A DNA stretch of 64,000 nt from Paraburkholderia phosphatilytica (GTDB lineage Bacteria; Pseudomonadota; Gammaproteobacteria; Burkholderiales; Burkholderiaceae). The stretch is taken from assembly GCF_003443895.1 (NCBI RefSeq), contig NZ_QQOA01000019.1:1-64000 (forward strand), given 5' to 3'. A program made the position numbers and the translations under genes. The notes beneath the pieces are model-generated. The model made no database searches, had not been told where the DNA came from, and saw only the letters and a list, made by a program, of their open reading frames with translations. Of the stretch, positions 9,458-18,553 are shown one piece after another (within the stretch, counting starts at the first letter, position 1; the number at the start of each line of letters is the position of its first letter).

Positions 9458-10333
9458 TTACTTGATCACCGCATCCGCGGTTTCGGTCGTCCAGTATGCC
9501 GGCAGTTTCTTGTACGGATTCGGCAGCGTCAGCGACGTGACATATACGCCGCCCGCCTCATGCGCAGCCGCGAACTGCATCGTGCTCGCAAGCGAAGCTG
9601 CGGGCACGTTGTACACCATGTGCACGAAGCGGCTCACCGGATAGTTCGCCTGCCACGCGGACGCCTTGAACTTCGCATAGTTCGCCGCGTTGTCTTCGTA
9701 CACCACGAGCTGATCGGCCACCGGCAGGCTTGCGTAGATCTCGGGCACGTTGGTGCCGGGATTGCCCATCACCTGGTAGGTCGATGAAAGGCCCTTGATG
9801 TAGTTGTAGATCGACTGATAGAACTGCACGTGCGCCGTCTTGCTGTCGGACGTCATCTCGTCGATGAAGAAGCCGTCCACCTGATAGAACTGCGTGTACA
9901 GATTGATGTCCTGCACGACGGCCGAAAGCGCGCGCGTGCCTGCCTTCGTCGACACGTAGCCGATCACCTTGCCGCCGGCCGCATGCACCTTGGCGATCGC
10001 GGGGATATACGTGGAGTCGACCTTCTTGCCCGGTCCGCTGTTCGGATTGAGGATCACCGTGGTCGGCACGCTGTTCGCCGACACGGCGAGCGCATTCCAG
10101 TCCGCCGGATCGCTGTCCGCATCGAAATACGCGGGCACGACGAGCTGCAGCGTGGTTGCGGCCTCGGCATACGCGTGCACACCCGCTGCGAGCGCACTCG
10201 CAACGACCAGGGAACGCCAGGCGGCGCGGGAAGTGTGAGCAAAGCGGCGAGGGTTCGCCGACGACCGAGCGAACGACAAAGCGGACGACAAAGCGACGGC
10301 CGATGCCGTCACCATAGCGGTGATGCGATTCAT
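9458..10333 (-). CDS. Spherulation-specific family 4 (spherulin 4-like) secreted protein
   Basis: The 291-residue product has an unusually long N-terminal region with a hydrophobic stretch at about 42-56 ending in an Ala-rich cleavage-like site (EAATT). The rest matches the spherulin-4 family, a TIM-barrel-like group related to glycoside hydrolases: LVVPAYFDADSDPADWN, VILNPNSGPG, GKVIGYVSTKAGTR and QVDGFFIDEM, the last with acidic residues where a glycosidase would carry its catalytic pair. Some relatives are linked to extracellular-polysaccharide cleavage. Here the function is unproven, although the exopolysaccharide genes nearby fit a polymer-modifying role. Confidence 0.8.
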   Translation of the reverse strand: MNRITAMVTASAVALSSALSFARSSANPRRFAHTSRAAWRSLVVASALAAGVHAYAEAATTLQLVVPAYFDADSDPADWNALAVSANSVPTTVILNPNSGPGKKVDSTYIPAIAKVHAAGGKVIGYVSTKAGTRALSAVVQDINLYTQFYQVDGFFIDEMTSDSKTAHVQFYQSIYNYIKGLSSTYQVMGNPGTNVPEIYASLPVADQLVVYEDNAANYAKFKASAWQANYPVSRFVHMVYNVPAASLASTMQFAAAHEAGGVYVTSLTLPNPYKKLPAYWTTETADAVIK

Positions 10334-10946
10334 TTCGTTTGCCTCTGACCGGGCGTAGCGCTCGAGTCGGTTGGCCCGCCGAGAATCGGGAACTCGACAG
10401 GTAACTGGCTAACTCCCAACGTTGGGAGTCCCTATAGCTTTGCGTAGCCGGATCGCTCCGGGGTTGCCAACTGCAGATAACGGCGGCGTTCAAAGACCCT
10501 TTAGAGAAATTTCGAAGAATTTTTTCCCTTGCACCAGCAGCTTGATGACGAGCGTCAAGCACTGACTCGCATTTCCGTGGCAAAACTCTTCCCGCACCTC
10601 CGTTCAGTTAGATTAATTCCTCTTGCGGCAAACGTTCCGGCAGAACCGCAAACGTTAAACCGTCCCAAGTGTTGACGAAAGCTACCTTCGCGACAAGCGG
10701 CGCACGAAAAAAACGCGCTCGGCCCGGCGTAGGCAAATACCCTCAAAGCGTCGTCGACATGGCGATCGCTGCTCAAGTCAAATTTCACGCTGCCGATAAG
10801 CTGAACAACTGAAAATAGCCTGTCGACAGCCTCTGCCGTCGCGCCCATCCGTTGCCTTCGCGCGCATCGATCGGACGACCCTGTCGAGCATCCCAGGCTG
10901 CTCCACCTTTGCGGCGCTTCAGCGCTCACCAGCTGCTTAAAAGAAG
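10334..10946. other. 613 bp intergenic region containing a perfect palindrome
   Basis: This divergent spacer separates the spherulin-like gene from the haemoglobin operon. It has no plausible gene. Its one clear structure is the perfect 18 bp palindrome at 10412-10429, about 80 bp upstream of the spherulin-like start. The rest is mixed composition with short A/T-rich patches near 10500-10530. Confidence 0.5.
10412..10429. promoter_or_regulatory. 18 bp perfect palindrome, candidate operator
   Basis: ACTCCCAACGTTGGGAGT is fully self-complementary. Its size and symmetry suit a homodimeric repressor such as a TetR or MarR protein. It lies in the upstream region of the spherulin-like gene, about 520 bp from the start of the opposite operon. 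No regulator gene is adjacent. Confidence 0.5.
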
Positions 10947-11843
10947 ATGACCGGAACACTCACGCGCATTGCGCTCGGCGCGCTTGCGATTTCGATGTGC
11001 ACCGCGGCCCTCGCCGACGATACGCCGCCAGTGCTGCCGCCGACGACGGGCGGCAAACTGCTGCTCACGGGCGGCGTGTCGGAAGTGGAAGGCGCCGCGG
11101 GCGGAGGCCTCGTGCCGTGGGCGCTGATCGGCGGTTATGGCACCGCCAGCCAGGTCGGCGGCAATGTACACGGCACTTACCTGCATACCCAGGACTACGC
11201 GCTCTCCACCTACGGCGCCGAAATCGGCATCGCGAACCGCTTCGAGTTCTCGGTCGCGCGTCAGGTGTTCGATACGCGCGACGTCGGCGCGCAGCTGGGC
11301 CTCGGTTCGGGCTTCAAGTTCAACATGGACACGATCGGCTTCAAGGTGCGCCTTTTCGGCGACGCGATTCTCGATCAGGACACGTGGGTACCGCAGGTGT
11401 CGACCGGCATCCAGTTCAAGCACAACGAACAGGGCGATATCGTGCGCGCGGTGGGCGCGACGAGCGCGTCGGGCACGGACTACTACGTGTCCGCCACGAA
11501 ACTGCTGCTCGCACAGAGCCTGCTGCTGAACGGCACGCTGCGCTTCACGAAGGCGAACCAGTTCGGCCTGCTCGGCTTCGGCGGCGATCGCTCCAACAGC
11601 TACCACCCGGAATTCGAAGCATCGGCCGCGTATCTGCTGACGAAGAGCATCGCGATCGGCGCCGAATACCGCACCAAGCCGAACAACCTGAGCTTCGCGC
11701 GCGAGCAGAACGCATATGACGCGTTCGTCGCGTGGGCGCCGAACAAGCACGTGTCGCTCACCGTCGCGTTCGTCGAACTCGGCGACGTAGCGACCATTCA
11801 CGATCAGCACGGCGCATACGCGTCGCTGCAACTGGGATTCTGA
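10947..11843 (+). CDS. DUF3034 family envelope protein
   Basis: A 298-residue protein with a signal peptide (cleavage likely after ALA near residue 23). The mature part is rich in alternating polar and hydrophobic segments and glycine, and ends in aromatic LGF, features of an outer-membrane beta-barrel. It resembles the DUF3034 family of proteobacterial proteins of unknown function. It starts a four-gene rightward operon; the next start is two bases beyond its stop. Its role, perhaps a porin-like partner of the haemoglobin and cupredoxin, is inferred only from linkage. Confidence 0.8.
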   Translation: MTGTLTRIALGALAISMCTAALADDTPPVLPPTTGGKLLLTGGVSEVEGAAGGGLVPWALIGGYGTASQVGGNVHGTYLHTQDYALSTYGAEIGIANRFEFSVARQVFDTRDVGAQLGLGSGFKFNMDTIGFKVRLFGDAILDQDTWVPQVSTGIQFKHNEQGDIVRAVGATSASGTDYYVSATKLLLAQSLLLNGTLRFTKANQFGLLGFGGDRSNSYHPEFEASAAYLLTKSIAIGAEYRTKPNNLSFAREQNAYDAFVAWAPNKHVSLTVAFVELGDVATIHDQHGAYASLQLGF

Positions 11844-11845
11844 CC

Positions 11846-12286
11846 ATGCGACCGATCTCTGCCCTGAAGGCAGCCACGCTCGCCGTATTCGTCGCGACGT
11901 CCGGCTTCGCACTGTCCGCTCATGCGGACGACTCGCTCTATCAGGCGTTCGGCGGACAGGCCGGCGTCGCGCGCGTGATCGACGACATGTACGCCAACGT
12001 GCTCGCTGACCCGCGCACCGCGCCCTACTTCGACGGCGCGCCGATCAAGCGCATCAAGCAGAAGCTGAACGAGCAGTTCTGCATGCTGATGGGCGGTCCG
12101 TGCGTGTACACCGGCCGCACGATGAAGCGCACGCACGAAGGACAGAACATCGACCGGGCCGCGTTCGACGCGCTCGTCGAAGATCTGCAGAAAGCAATGG
12201 ACAAGAACGGGATCCCATTCCATACGCAGAACAAGCTGCTCGCGAAGCTCGCGCCGATGTACCGCGACGTGCAGGACCGCGAGTAA
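11846..12286 (+). CDS. Exported group 1 truncated haemoglobin
   Basis: The 146-residue product begins with a signal peptide (cleavage likely after SAHA, residue 27). A 2-over-2 globin follows: YQAFGGQAGV, then IDDMYANVLAD with the B10-position tyrosine at Tyr49, FCMLMGGPCVYTG, and MKRTHEGQNI with the proximal haem-ligand histidine at His97. Group 1 truncated haemoglobins bind O2 or NO; most are cytoplasmic, so the export signal is unusual. The start is the ATG two bases after the DUF3034 stop; a longer in-frame ATG lies inside that gene. Linkage to a cupredoxin and a GGDEF-EAL protein suggests a periplasmic gas- or redox-sensing or detoxification role. Confidence 0.88.
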   Translation: MRPISALKAATLAVFVATSGFALSAHADDSLYQAFGGQAGVARVIDDMYANVLADPRTAPYFDGAPIKRIKQKLNEQFCMLMGGPCVYTGRTMKRTHEGQNIDRAAFDALVEDLQKAMDKNGIPFHTQNKLLAKLAPMYRDVQDRE

Positions 12287-12305
12287 AGCAACGAGGCCGA
12301 TTGAA

Positions 12306-12923
12306 ATGACAGCAACACAGATCGCATGGCGCGCGTTCGTAGCCGGCGCGCTCTGCCTGAACGCCGTGCTCGCGTGCGCGTCCACCCTGCGCGTGCAGGT
12401 CGTCGACCAGAACGGCGCGCCCGTCAGCGACGCAGTCGTCTACGCGACGCCCGAAAGTGGCAGGCTGCCAGCGCCGAAGCCCGGCACCGCGGTGATCGAC
12501 CAGGTGAAGCGCATGTTCGTTCCGCACATCTCGGTCGTGCAGACCGGCACGGCGGTGACGCTCCCGAACAAGGACAACTTCGAGCACGACGTGTACTCGT
12601 TCTCGCCCACGAAAACGTTCGAAGTGCACCTGTATCACAACACGCCGGCCAACCCGGTGGTGTTCGACAAGCCGGGCCTCGTGCTGATGGGCTGCAACAT
12701 CCACGACCAGATGGTGGCCTATCTGCTGGTCGTCGATACGCCATGGTTTGCGAAAACGGATGCAAAGGGCGTTGCGACGATCGACAACCTGCCGGCGGAC
12801 AGCTACAAGCTGACCACCTGGCACGAGCGGCTGCAGAGCGCCAACGCGTCGGTCGTCCAGTCGGTCAGCACCAGCGCGGCTGACAGCGCCGCGCGCGTCA
12901 CGCTGACGCTTAAGCCCGAGTAA
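12306..12923 (+). CDS. Cupredoxin-like periplasmic protein (methylamine-utilisation-like annotation)
   Basis: A 205-residue exported protein with a signal peptide to about residue 25. A beta-sandwich of the plastocyanin type follows. Likely type 1 copper ligands are His94 (NFEHDVYS) and the cluster Cys130, His133, Met136 (MGCNIHDQM). After the copper loop the chain continues into a second carboxypeptidase-regulatory-like beta domain (KGVATIDNLPADSYKLTTWH). It probably carries electrons or senses copper in the periplasm. It is 19 bp behind the haemoglobin gene and 10 bp before the GGDEF-EAL gene. Confidence 0.82.
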   Translation: MTATQIAWRAFVAGALCLNAVLACASTLRVQVVDQNGAPVSDAVVYATPESGRLPAPKPGTAVIDQVKRMFVPHISVVQTGTAVTLPNKDNFEHDVYSFSPTKTFEVHLYHNTPANPVVFDKPGLVLMGCNIHDQMVAYLLVVDTPWFAKTDAKGVATIDNLPADSYKLTTWHERLQSANASVVQSVSTSAADSAARVTLTLKPE

Positions 12924-12933
12924 CGAGGCCCGC

Positions 12934-15264
12934 ATGCGATTCCACAGCCTGCGTGCCCGAATCGCGTTCGTCGTCGTGCTGTTGATGCTCGCCGCACAGG
13001 CGGCAGGCTTTCTCGTCATCAGTTCGGTGATCCGTTCGAACGCGCGCGCCAATGCGTTCGACCAGCTGTCGGTCGCGGAGCGCGTGCTCACGCAGATCCT
13101 GCGTGCGAACGGCCAGCAGCTCACGCAGGCCGCGGTCGTCGTCGCCGGCGACTTCGGCTTTCGCGAAGCCGTCGCGACGCACGACGAGAACACCGTCGCA
13201 TCCGCGCTCGCGAATCATGGCGACCGCATTCACGCGGACGTGTCGATGCTTGTCGATCTCGACGGCAATCTGGTGGCCGACAACACCGGTGCGGAGCCGC
13301 CAGGCAAGCGCTTTCCGTTTCCGGAGCTGATCCGCACGGCGAGCCATGGCGGCAGCGCCAGCTCGATCGGCATGCTCAACGGCAAGTTGTACCAGCTCGT
13401 CGCCGTGCCCGTGAAAGCGCCGCTGACGATCGCGTGGATCGCGATGGGCTTCGCGATCGACAACGCCACCGCGCGCGACATGGCCGGCGTCACGTCGCTC
13501 GACGTGTCGTTCCTGCATCGCGGCGGCAACGCGCGCTGGACCGCGCTCGCCAGCTCGCTGCCCGCGCGTCGGGCGCCAGGCACCGACGACGCGAGCCTTC
13601 TCGCCGACAACAACTACGCGACCCGCCTCGTGCTGCTGCCCTCGAGCGGCGGCACCGTCGCCGTGTTGCTGCAGCGCTCGCTGGACGACGCGCTCGCGCC
13701 GTATCGCAGCCTGCAGTCGGCGCTACTGCTGATCACGCTCGTCGGCGTGGCGCTGTCGGTGGTCGGCAGCATCGTCACGGCGCGTAGCGTCACGCGTCCG
13801 ATCGCGGCGCTGACGCGGTTTTCGCGGCGCATCGGCGTCGGCGATTACGCGCAGCCGCTCGAAGTCACGGAACGGCATGGCGAGATAGGCGAACTCGCGC
13901 GCGCGTTCAGCGCGATGCGCGAAGGCATTTCGGAGCGCGAGCGCCGTATCACCGAACTCGCGTATCAGGACCCGCTGACGAACCTGCCGAACCGCGCGCG
14001 CTTCAACGACCGGCTGCGCGAAGCCGTGCGCGAGGCGCTGCCCGAAGGCCGCTGCTTCAGCCTGATGATGATGGACCTCGACCGCTTCAAGTACGTAAAC
14101 GACACGCTCGGCCATCCGATCGGCGACCAGTTGCTGTGCGAAGTCGCGACCAAGCTGCGCGCCACGCTGCGGCGCGATACGGACATGGTCGCGCGCCTCG
14201 GCGGCGACGAATTCGCGGTGCTGCTGCCACTGCACGATGCGGCCGCGGCCGAGCAGATCGCAACCCGCATCGCGAAGACGCTGGAGGAACCGGTCGTGAT
14301 TGAAGGGCAGCTCGTCGACGTGGGCGCGAGCATCGGCATCGTCACGTTCCCGCAGCATGGCGCCGACATGAGCGTGCTGCTGCGGCGCGCGGATATCGCG
14401 ATGTACGTCGCGAAGCGCGGCAACCTCGGCTACGTCGCGTACGACGACCGCTACGACCAGAACAGCGCCGAGCGGCTCTCGCTGATGAGCGAGCTGCGCC
14501 AGGCCGTGGAGCGCGACGAGCTGACACTCCACTATCAGCCGAAGGTCGATCTCGCGACCGGCAAGGTCAAGTACGTCGAAGCGCTGGTGCGCTGGGATCA
14601 CCCCACCCGCGGCTTCGTGCCGCCCGACCAGTTCATTCCGTTCGCCGAGCAGACCGGCTATATCAAGGCGATCTCGCAGTGGGTGGCGAACAAGGCGCTC
14701 GAACAATGCGCGGCGTGGCGCGACAAGGGCATCGAGCTCGCCGTGTCGGTCAACGTGTCGGCGCGGGAGCTGATCCAGTCGACGCTGCCCGACATGTTCA
14801 GCGCGCTGTTGCACAAGTACCAGATGGATCCGCAGATGGTGTGGATCGAGATCACCGAGAGCGCGATCATGGACGATCCGAATCACGCGATCGAAACGCT
14901 TGACCGTCTGCATGCGCTCGGCATCCGCCTCGCGATCGACGACTTCGGCACCGGCTATTCGTCGCTCAGCTACCTGAAGCGCATGCCCGTGCACGAGCTG
15001 AAGATCGACAAGTCGTTCGTGATGGGCATGGGCGAGCACAAGGACGACGAAACGATCGTCCGCTCGACGATCGACCTCGGCCACAACATGGGGATGAAGG
15101 TGGTGGCGGAAGGCGTCGAATCCGAAGAGGTGATGGTACGGCTGCGCGCGCTGCAATGCGACCTCGCGCAAGGTTTTCATCTGAGCCGGCCGCTGCCGCC
15201 CGCGAAGCTTGAAGAGTGGATGCTGGATTGGGAGATTGCGCAGGCGGTGACGGACGCCGGATAG
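12934..15264 (+). CDS. Membrane-bound GGDEF-EAL protein (diguanylate cyclase / c-di-GMP phosphodiesterase)
   Basis: A 776-residue sensor. Membrane segments at about 8-28 and 265-283 enclose a periplasmic domain of about 235 residues; HAMP follows from about 284. The GGDEF domain keeps GGDEF (about 424-428) and the inhibitory RxxD site as RDTD five residues before it. The EAL domain keeps EAL (about 549), VNVSARE, DDFGTGYSS, LKIDKSFV, AEGVES and the C-terminal QGFHLSRP. Both domains therefore look catalytically competent; which activity prevails cannot be told. The periplasmic part could read the haemoglobin or cupredoxin encoded just upstream. The product would alter c-di-GMP, which commonly controls polysaccharide and pilus genes such as those in this window. 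Confidence 0.93.
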   Translation: MRFHSLRARIAFVVVLLMLAAQAAGFLVISSVIRSNARANAFDQLSVAERVLTQILRANGQQLTQAAVVVAGDFGFREAVATHDENTVASALANHGDRIHADVSMLVDLDGNLVADNTGAEPPGKRFPFPELIRTASHGGSASSIGMLNGKLYQLVAVPVKAPLTIAWIAMGFAIDNATARDMAGVTSLDVSFLHRGGNARWTALASSLPARRAPGTDDASLLADNNYATRLVLLPSSGGTVAVLLQRSLDDALAPYRSLQSALLLITLVGVALSVVGSIVTARSVTRPIAALTRFSRRIGVGDYAQPLEVTERHGEIGELARAFSAMREGISERERRITELAYQDPLTNLPNRARFNDRLREAVREALPEGRCFSLMMMDLDRFKYVNDTLGHPIGDQLLCEVATKLRATLRRDTDMVARLGGDEFAVLLPLHDAAAAEQIATRIAKTLEEPVVIEGQLVDVGASIGIVTFPQHGADMSVLLRRADIAMYVAKRGNLGYVAYDDRYDQNSAERLSLMSELRQAVERDELTLHYQPKVDLATGKVKYVEALVRWDHPTRGFVPPDQFIPFAEQTGYIKAISQWVANKALEQCAAWRDKGIELAVSVNVSARELIQSTLPDMFSALLHKYQMDPQMVWIEITESAIMDDPNHAIETLDRLHALGIRLAIDDFGTGYSSLSYLKRMPVHELKIDKSFVMGMGEHKDDETIVRSTIDLGHNMGMKVVAEGVESEEVMVRLRALQCDLAQGFHLSRPLPPAKLEEWMLDWEIAQAVTDAG

Positions 15265-15471
15265 GCGCGCGTGCGAAGCATGCACCGCAGGGCGAAGATT
15301 TAGTGGCAGCAGCACCGGTTTGTACGGGCATCAGTTCAGCATGGAACGGATACACGGGTGCGTGCTCGTCGCGCCGAACCGATCGCCGCAGGGCGCGCTT
15401 CAGCTTGCATGTCAGGCGGACCAACTAGCTGCAGCAGCATGACAATCTCGCAGGCCATGCGTTGACCCACG

Positions 15472-17004
15472 TCAGTCGATCTCGAACGCCATCTCGCTGG
15501 CCTGGTGATGTTTCGCGTAGTCGATCAGTGTACGCTTCAGTTTCTCTGCCGATCCGGCATCGGTTGCGTAAAACGACACCACGCTGGATGCGGGACTGAC
15601 GCGTAGCCCCGTTAGCTTCATCTTGCCGACGAGTCGGAACGCGGCAGGACGTTTGGGGAACCACTCGTCGTAGATGATCGCGTAGTGGACGCCCTTCTTC
15701 TGCATAAGGTCGCTCATCCACACCGGATCCCCGTTGCCGAGACGCGCTTTCAGGGCGCTCATCGAACCGAGACCATAAAGGTCCAGCAAGTACTGGCCGC
15801 CGCGCAGCGTGATGAGGCCGATGTCGTTCGCCGCAACCGGTTCGCCCAGAGACCGCACGATTTCAGCCATCTGTGCCTGCTGGTAATAGATATTTGAACA
15901 GGCCACGGGCGTGAACACCGTCGCAGAGGCCAGCGTGAATCCGAGCAGCGGCGCCGCTATCGCGTCACGCCAGAAGTACCGGCCATCGCTCAGAAGCCGC
16001 ACACCGCAGAGCGCCACGAAAAGTGAAATATAAGCGGTGTAGCGGCCAAAGCATCCGCTCTTGCCGAACGCCAGGTGCAATACGCATGCCGTGAGAATGA
16101 AGATGGCCCACGCCCGGTCACGTCGCCAGCACGCATAGACGAGATAGACAATAGCGAGCAGCAGCCCGGGGGAGACCAGCGCGTTCGCAAGCGTGTTCCG
16201 GGCCACCCCGAAGCCGCTCGTCATGCCGGATTTCGCGATCACCGAACTCGGCAGGACGTCGAGGCCGTGCAGATGAAGAAACAGCGAAAAGCCGCCAATC
16301 GACAGCAAGGTCAAACCCATCGCGACCGCTGCGGCGCGCCATTGGCCGCGCCACGCAGCGAGCACAAGGACAGGAATCGAGATCGCGCTGTCTTCGTAGC
16401 GCACCAGCGGCAATATGACAAGTGCGGCGAACACATACAGCGGGAGCTCGACGCGCCCCTCGGGGAAATCCGGACGGCGCAGATACGGCCGAAGCACGAT
16501 CGCGATGAGTAGCAGTTGGAGACTGTGCTCCATGCCCGAAAATACAAGCCCGTAGGCGTTGACCCAGAATGCGACACCAACGATCAACGCAATGCGATAG
16601 TGCGGCCGCACGTCGTCGAACGTACGGCCGATCACGAACACGAGCCCCATCAAGCAGGCGCAATTCACCAGCAGCGGTACATATTCGAACAGGCCTGGCA
16701 GCGCCGCAAATGGCGCCAGCACGAAGGGCCAGAGAATGCTCGATGAAGGTGCCGAAGGCTCGGAGAGATTGAGCCCGTAGTGGCCGAGCCAGATGTTGCG
16801 CGCAAGCGCGAGATGAATATAGGGATCGTCGAACGAATAGGTGAAGTGGCCATTCGTCGTGTAGAGGACCAGAGCGAACAAGACGAGCAACGGCAACGCG
16901 CCCGCCAGTGCAAGCTCCCGCACTAGCTCGGTACGGCGTATTGCGTCTGAACGTCCCTGCACCGGTAACTCGATCAGCACGCCTGCCGCTTCGATATCGC
17001 TCAT
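15472..17004 (-). CDS. GT-C type multi-pass membrane glycosyltransferase-like protein
   Basis: A 510-residue protein with about ten or eleven membrane helices. The first extracytoplasmic loop carries the acidic pair in YSFDDPYIHLALARNI, the typical GT-C position for a metal- or lipid-phosphate-linked catalytic aspartate. The last 100 residues form a soluble periplasmic domain. GT-C enzymes move sugars from polyprenyl-phosphate donors in the periplasm. It is divergent from the GT87 gene at 17209, across a 204 bp gap. The protein at 46921-48474 has the same architecture, including an ED pair in the first loop. Substrate unknown. Confidence 0.72.
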   Translation of the reverse strand: MSDIEAAGVLIELPVQGRSDAIRRTELVRELALAGALPLLVLFALVLYTTNGHFTYSFDDPYIHLALARNIWLGHYGLNLSEPSAPSSSILWPFVLAPFAALPGLFEYVPLLVNCACLMGLVFVIGRTFDDVRPHYRIALIVGVAFWVNAYGLVFSGMEHSLQLLLIAIVLRPYLRRPDFPEGRVELPLYVFAALVILPLVRYEDSAISIPVLVLAAWRGQWRAAAVAMGLTLLSIGGFSLFLHLHGLDVLPSSVIAKSGMTSGFGVARNTLANALVSPGLLLAIVYLVYACWRRDRAWAIFILTACVLHLAFGKSGCFGRYTAYISLFVALCGVRLLSDGRYFWRDAIAAPLLGFTLASATVFTPVACSNIYYQQAQMAEIVRSLGEPVAANDIGLITLRGGQYLLDLYGLGSMSALKARLGNGDPVWMSDLMQKKGVHYAIIYDEWFPKRPAAFRLVGKMKLTGLRVSPASSVVSFYATDAGSAEKLKRTLIDYAKHHQASEMAFEID

Positions 17005-17208
17005 GGATGAATTCTCGTGATATTGATCAATCGCCCGTCGCTTCTTTGCTGCCGGCGCCGGTGCGAATCCGCCATGGCGGCAATGGACCGCCCAGCCAGT
17101 GCTTACAACGATTTAACGGCCGAAATCGCGATCGACTTGAGAGTTATTTATCTGACGGCTCCGGGTGGCGATTAAAGTCCGGCACCGGACCGGCCGTTAT
17201 TCGCCGTT

Positions 17209-18501
17209 ATGAATACGCAGATTCCATCCCCGGCAAAATCGCGTCCAGCACATTGGCTAAATGCGTATCGCATACGCGTCTACAGCGCGACAGTTATGGT
17301 CGCGTCGTTGATCTATGTGCTGCGAAGCGCCTGGTCTTCGTGGCAAAAGTTTGGCCAGCCGAACGGATTCGACTTCGCGTCGTTCTGGTGTGCTTCGCGT
17401 CTCACCCTCGACGGCTTCCCGCTGCGCGCCTATTCGTACGAGGCAATTGCCTTTACCGCGAGACGGATTTCTTCGCATATCCAGTTTCCGGGACCATGGT
17501 TTTATCCGCCAAATTTTCTGCTGGTGGTCAAACCACTCGCGTTGTTGCCGTGCCCGATCAGCTATCCGATCTTCGCGATTTCGACCAGCATCATATTTAT
17601 CTTGCTGCTACGCAAAATCGCGCCGATGCGTGCGGCGTGGCTGCCGATTCTCGGCTTCACCGGAATCTGGCTGAACGCGGGACAGGGCCAGAATGCCGCA
17701 ATCACCGGGAGCCTCGCACTCGGCGCATTCCTGCTGCTTGAGAAGCGTCCCGCTCTGGCCGGTATCTGCATTGGTCTCCTGTCAATCAAACCACATCTCG
17801 CCGTGCTGTTTCCGCTGGCGCTCGCCTGCGCCGGTATGTGGACCGCCTTCGTGTCCGCTGCGATCACCGCGTCGGTCTTCACCGGCATCTCGATCGCAGT
17901 GTTCAGTCCTGCCGTCATTCCCGTCTTTCTGCATGGTTTGAGCGATGCGAGTCACTACATCGCCAACGGCGATCTACCGTGGGAGCAGACGGCGAGCCTG
18001 TTCGCCGCGCTGCGGGCCCTTCACGTACCGGTTGCGCCCGCGTATGCCGCGCAGGCATGCTGCGCGCTCGCGTCGACTTGTGTGGTCGCCTGGGTATGGC
18101 GGCGTTCCCGCTCATTCGAAACCCGCGTCACGGCGCTCGTGGCGGGCACGTTCATGGTGAGCCCGTACATCTACAACTACGACACAGCGTGGCTGGCCAT
18201 TCCAGTCGCGTTGCTGGCAGTACGCGGAATGAAACGGGGCTGGTTGCGATGGGAACGCGAAATCCTGCTCGCGATCTGGTTGTATCCCGCACTCGGCTCC
18301 TTGTCCGGCTTTTTGTTGCACATCGGTCTCGGTCCGTTCGCCTTCTGCGCCCTGCTGTATCTCGCCGTAAAACATACGATTGCCGAATCGGCGAACTCTG
18401 GCATATCAGGATATACCGCCGCAAACCATGCATCGAACCGCAGCGCGCTACCAGTCGGTGCGCTGCGCGCCGAGCTCCCCGTGGCCTGCGATCGCACATG
18501 A
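17209..18501 (+). CDS. GT87 / DUF2029 family membrane glycosyltransferase (copy A)
   Basis: A 430-residue, about ten-helix protein of the GT87 mannosyltransferase-like family (DUF2029). The first loop has NGFDFASFWCASRL with the expected aspartate; WFYPPNFLL, GQGQNAAI, SIKPHLAVLFP and SPYIYNYDTAWLAIP follow at the family positions. It is a paralogue of copy C (19970-21229), matching along the whole length apart from the last residues. No clear ribosome-binding site precedes the ATG. Its C-terminal tail is polar and differs from copy C. Confidence 0.85.
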   Translation: MNTQIPSPAKSRPAHWLNAYRIRVYSATVMVASLIYVLRSAWSSWQKFGQPNGFDFASFWCASRLTLDGFPLRAYSYEAIAFTARRISSHIQFPGPWFYPPNFLLVVKPLALLPCPISYPIFAISTSIIFILLLRKIAPMRAAWLPILGFTGIWLNAGQGQNAAITGSLALGAFLLLEKRPALAGICIGLLSIKPHLAVLFPLALACAGMWTAFVSAAITASVFTGISIAVFSPAVIPVFLHGLSDASHYIANGDLPWEQTASLFAALRALHVPVAPAYAAQACCALASTCVVAWVWRRSRSFETRVTALVAGTFMVSPYIYNYDTAWLAIPVALLAVRGMKRGWLRWEREILLAIWLYPALGSLSGFLLHIGLGPFAFCALLYLAVKHTIAESANSGISGYTAANHASNRSALPVGALRAELPVACDRT

Positions 18502-18553
18502 AGCGGCTGAGTCGCCATCGCCCCCCGTCGGCGAAACCTCTTACAAATCCAAT

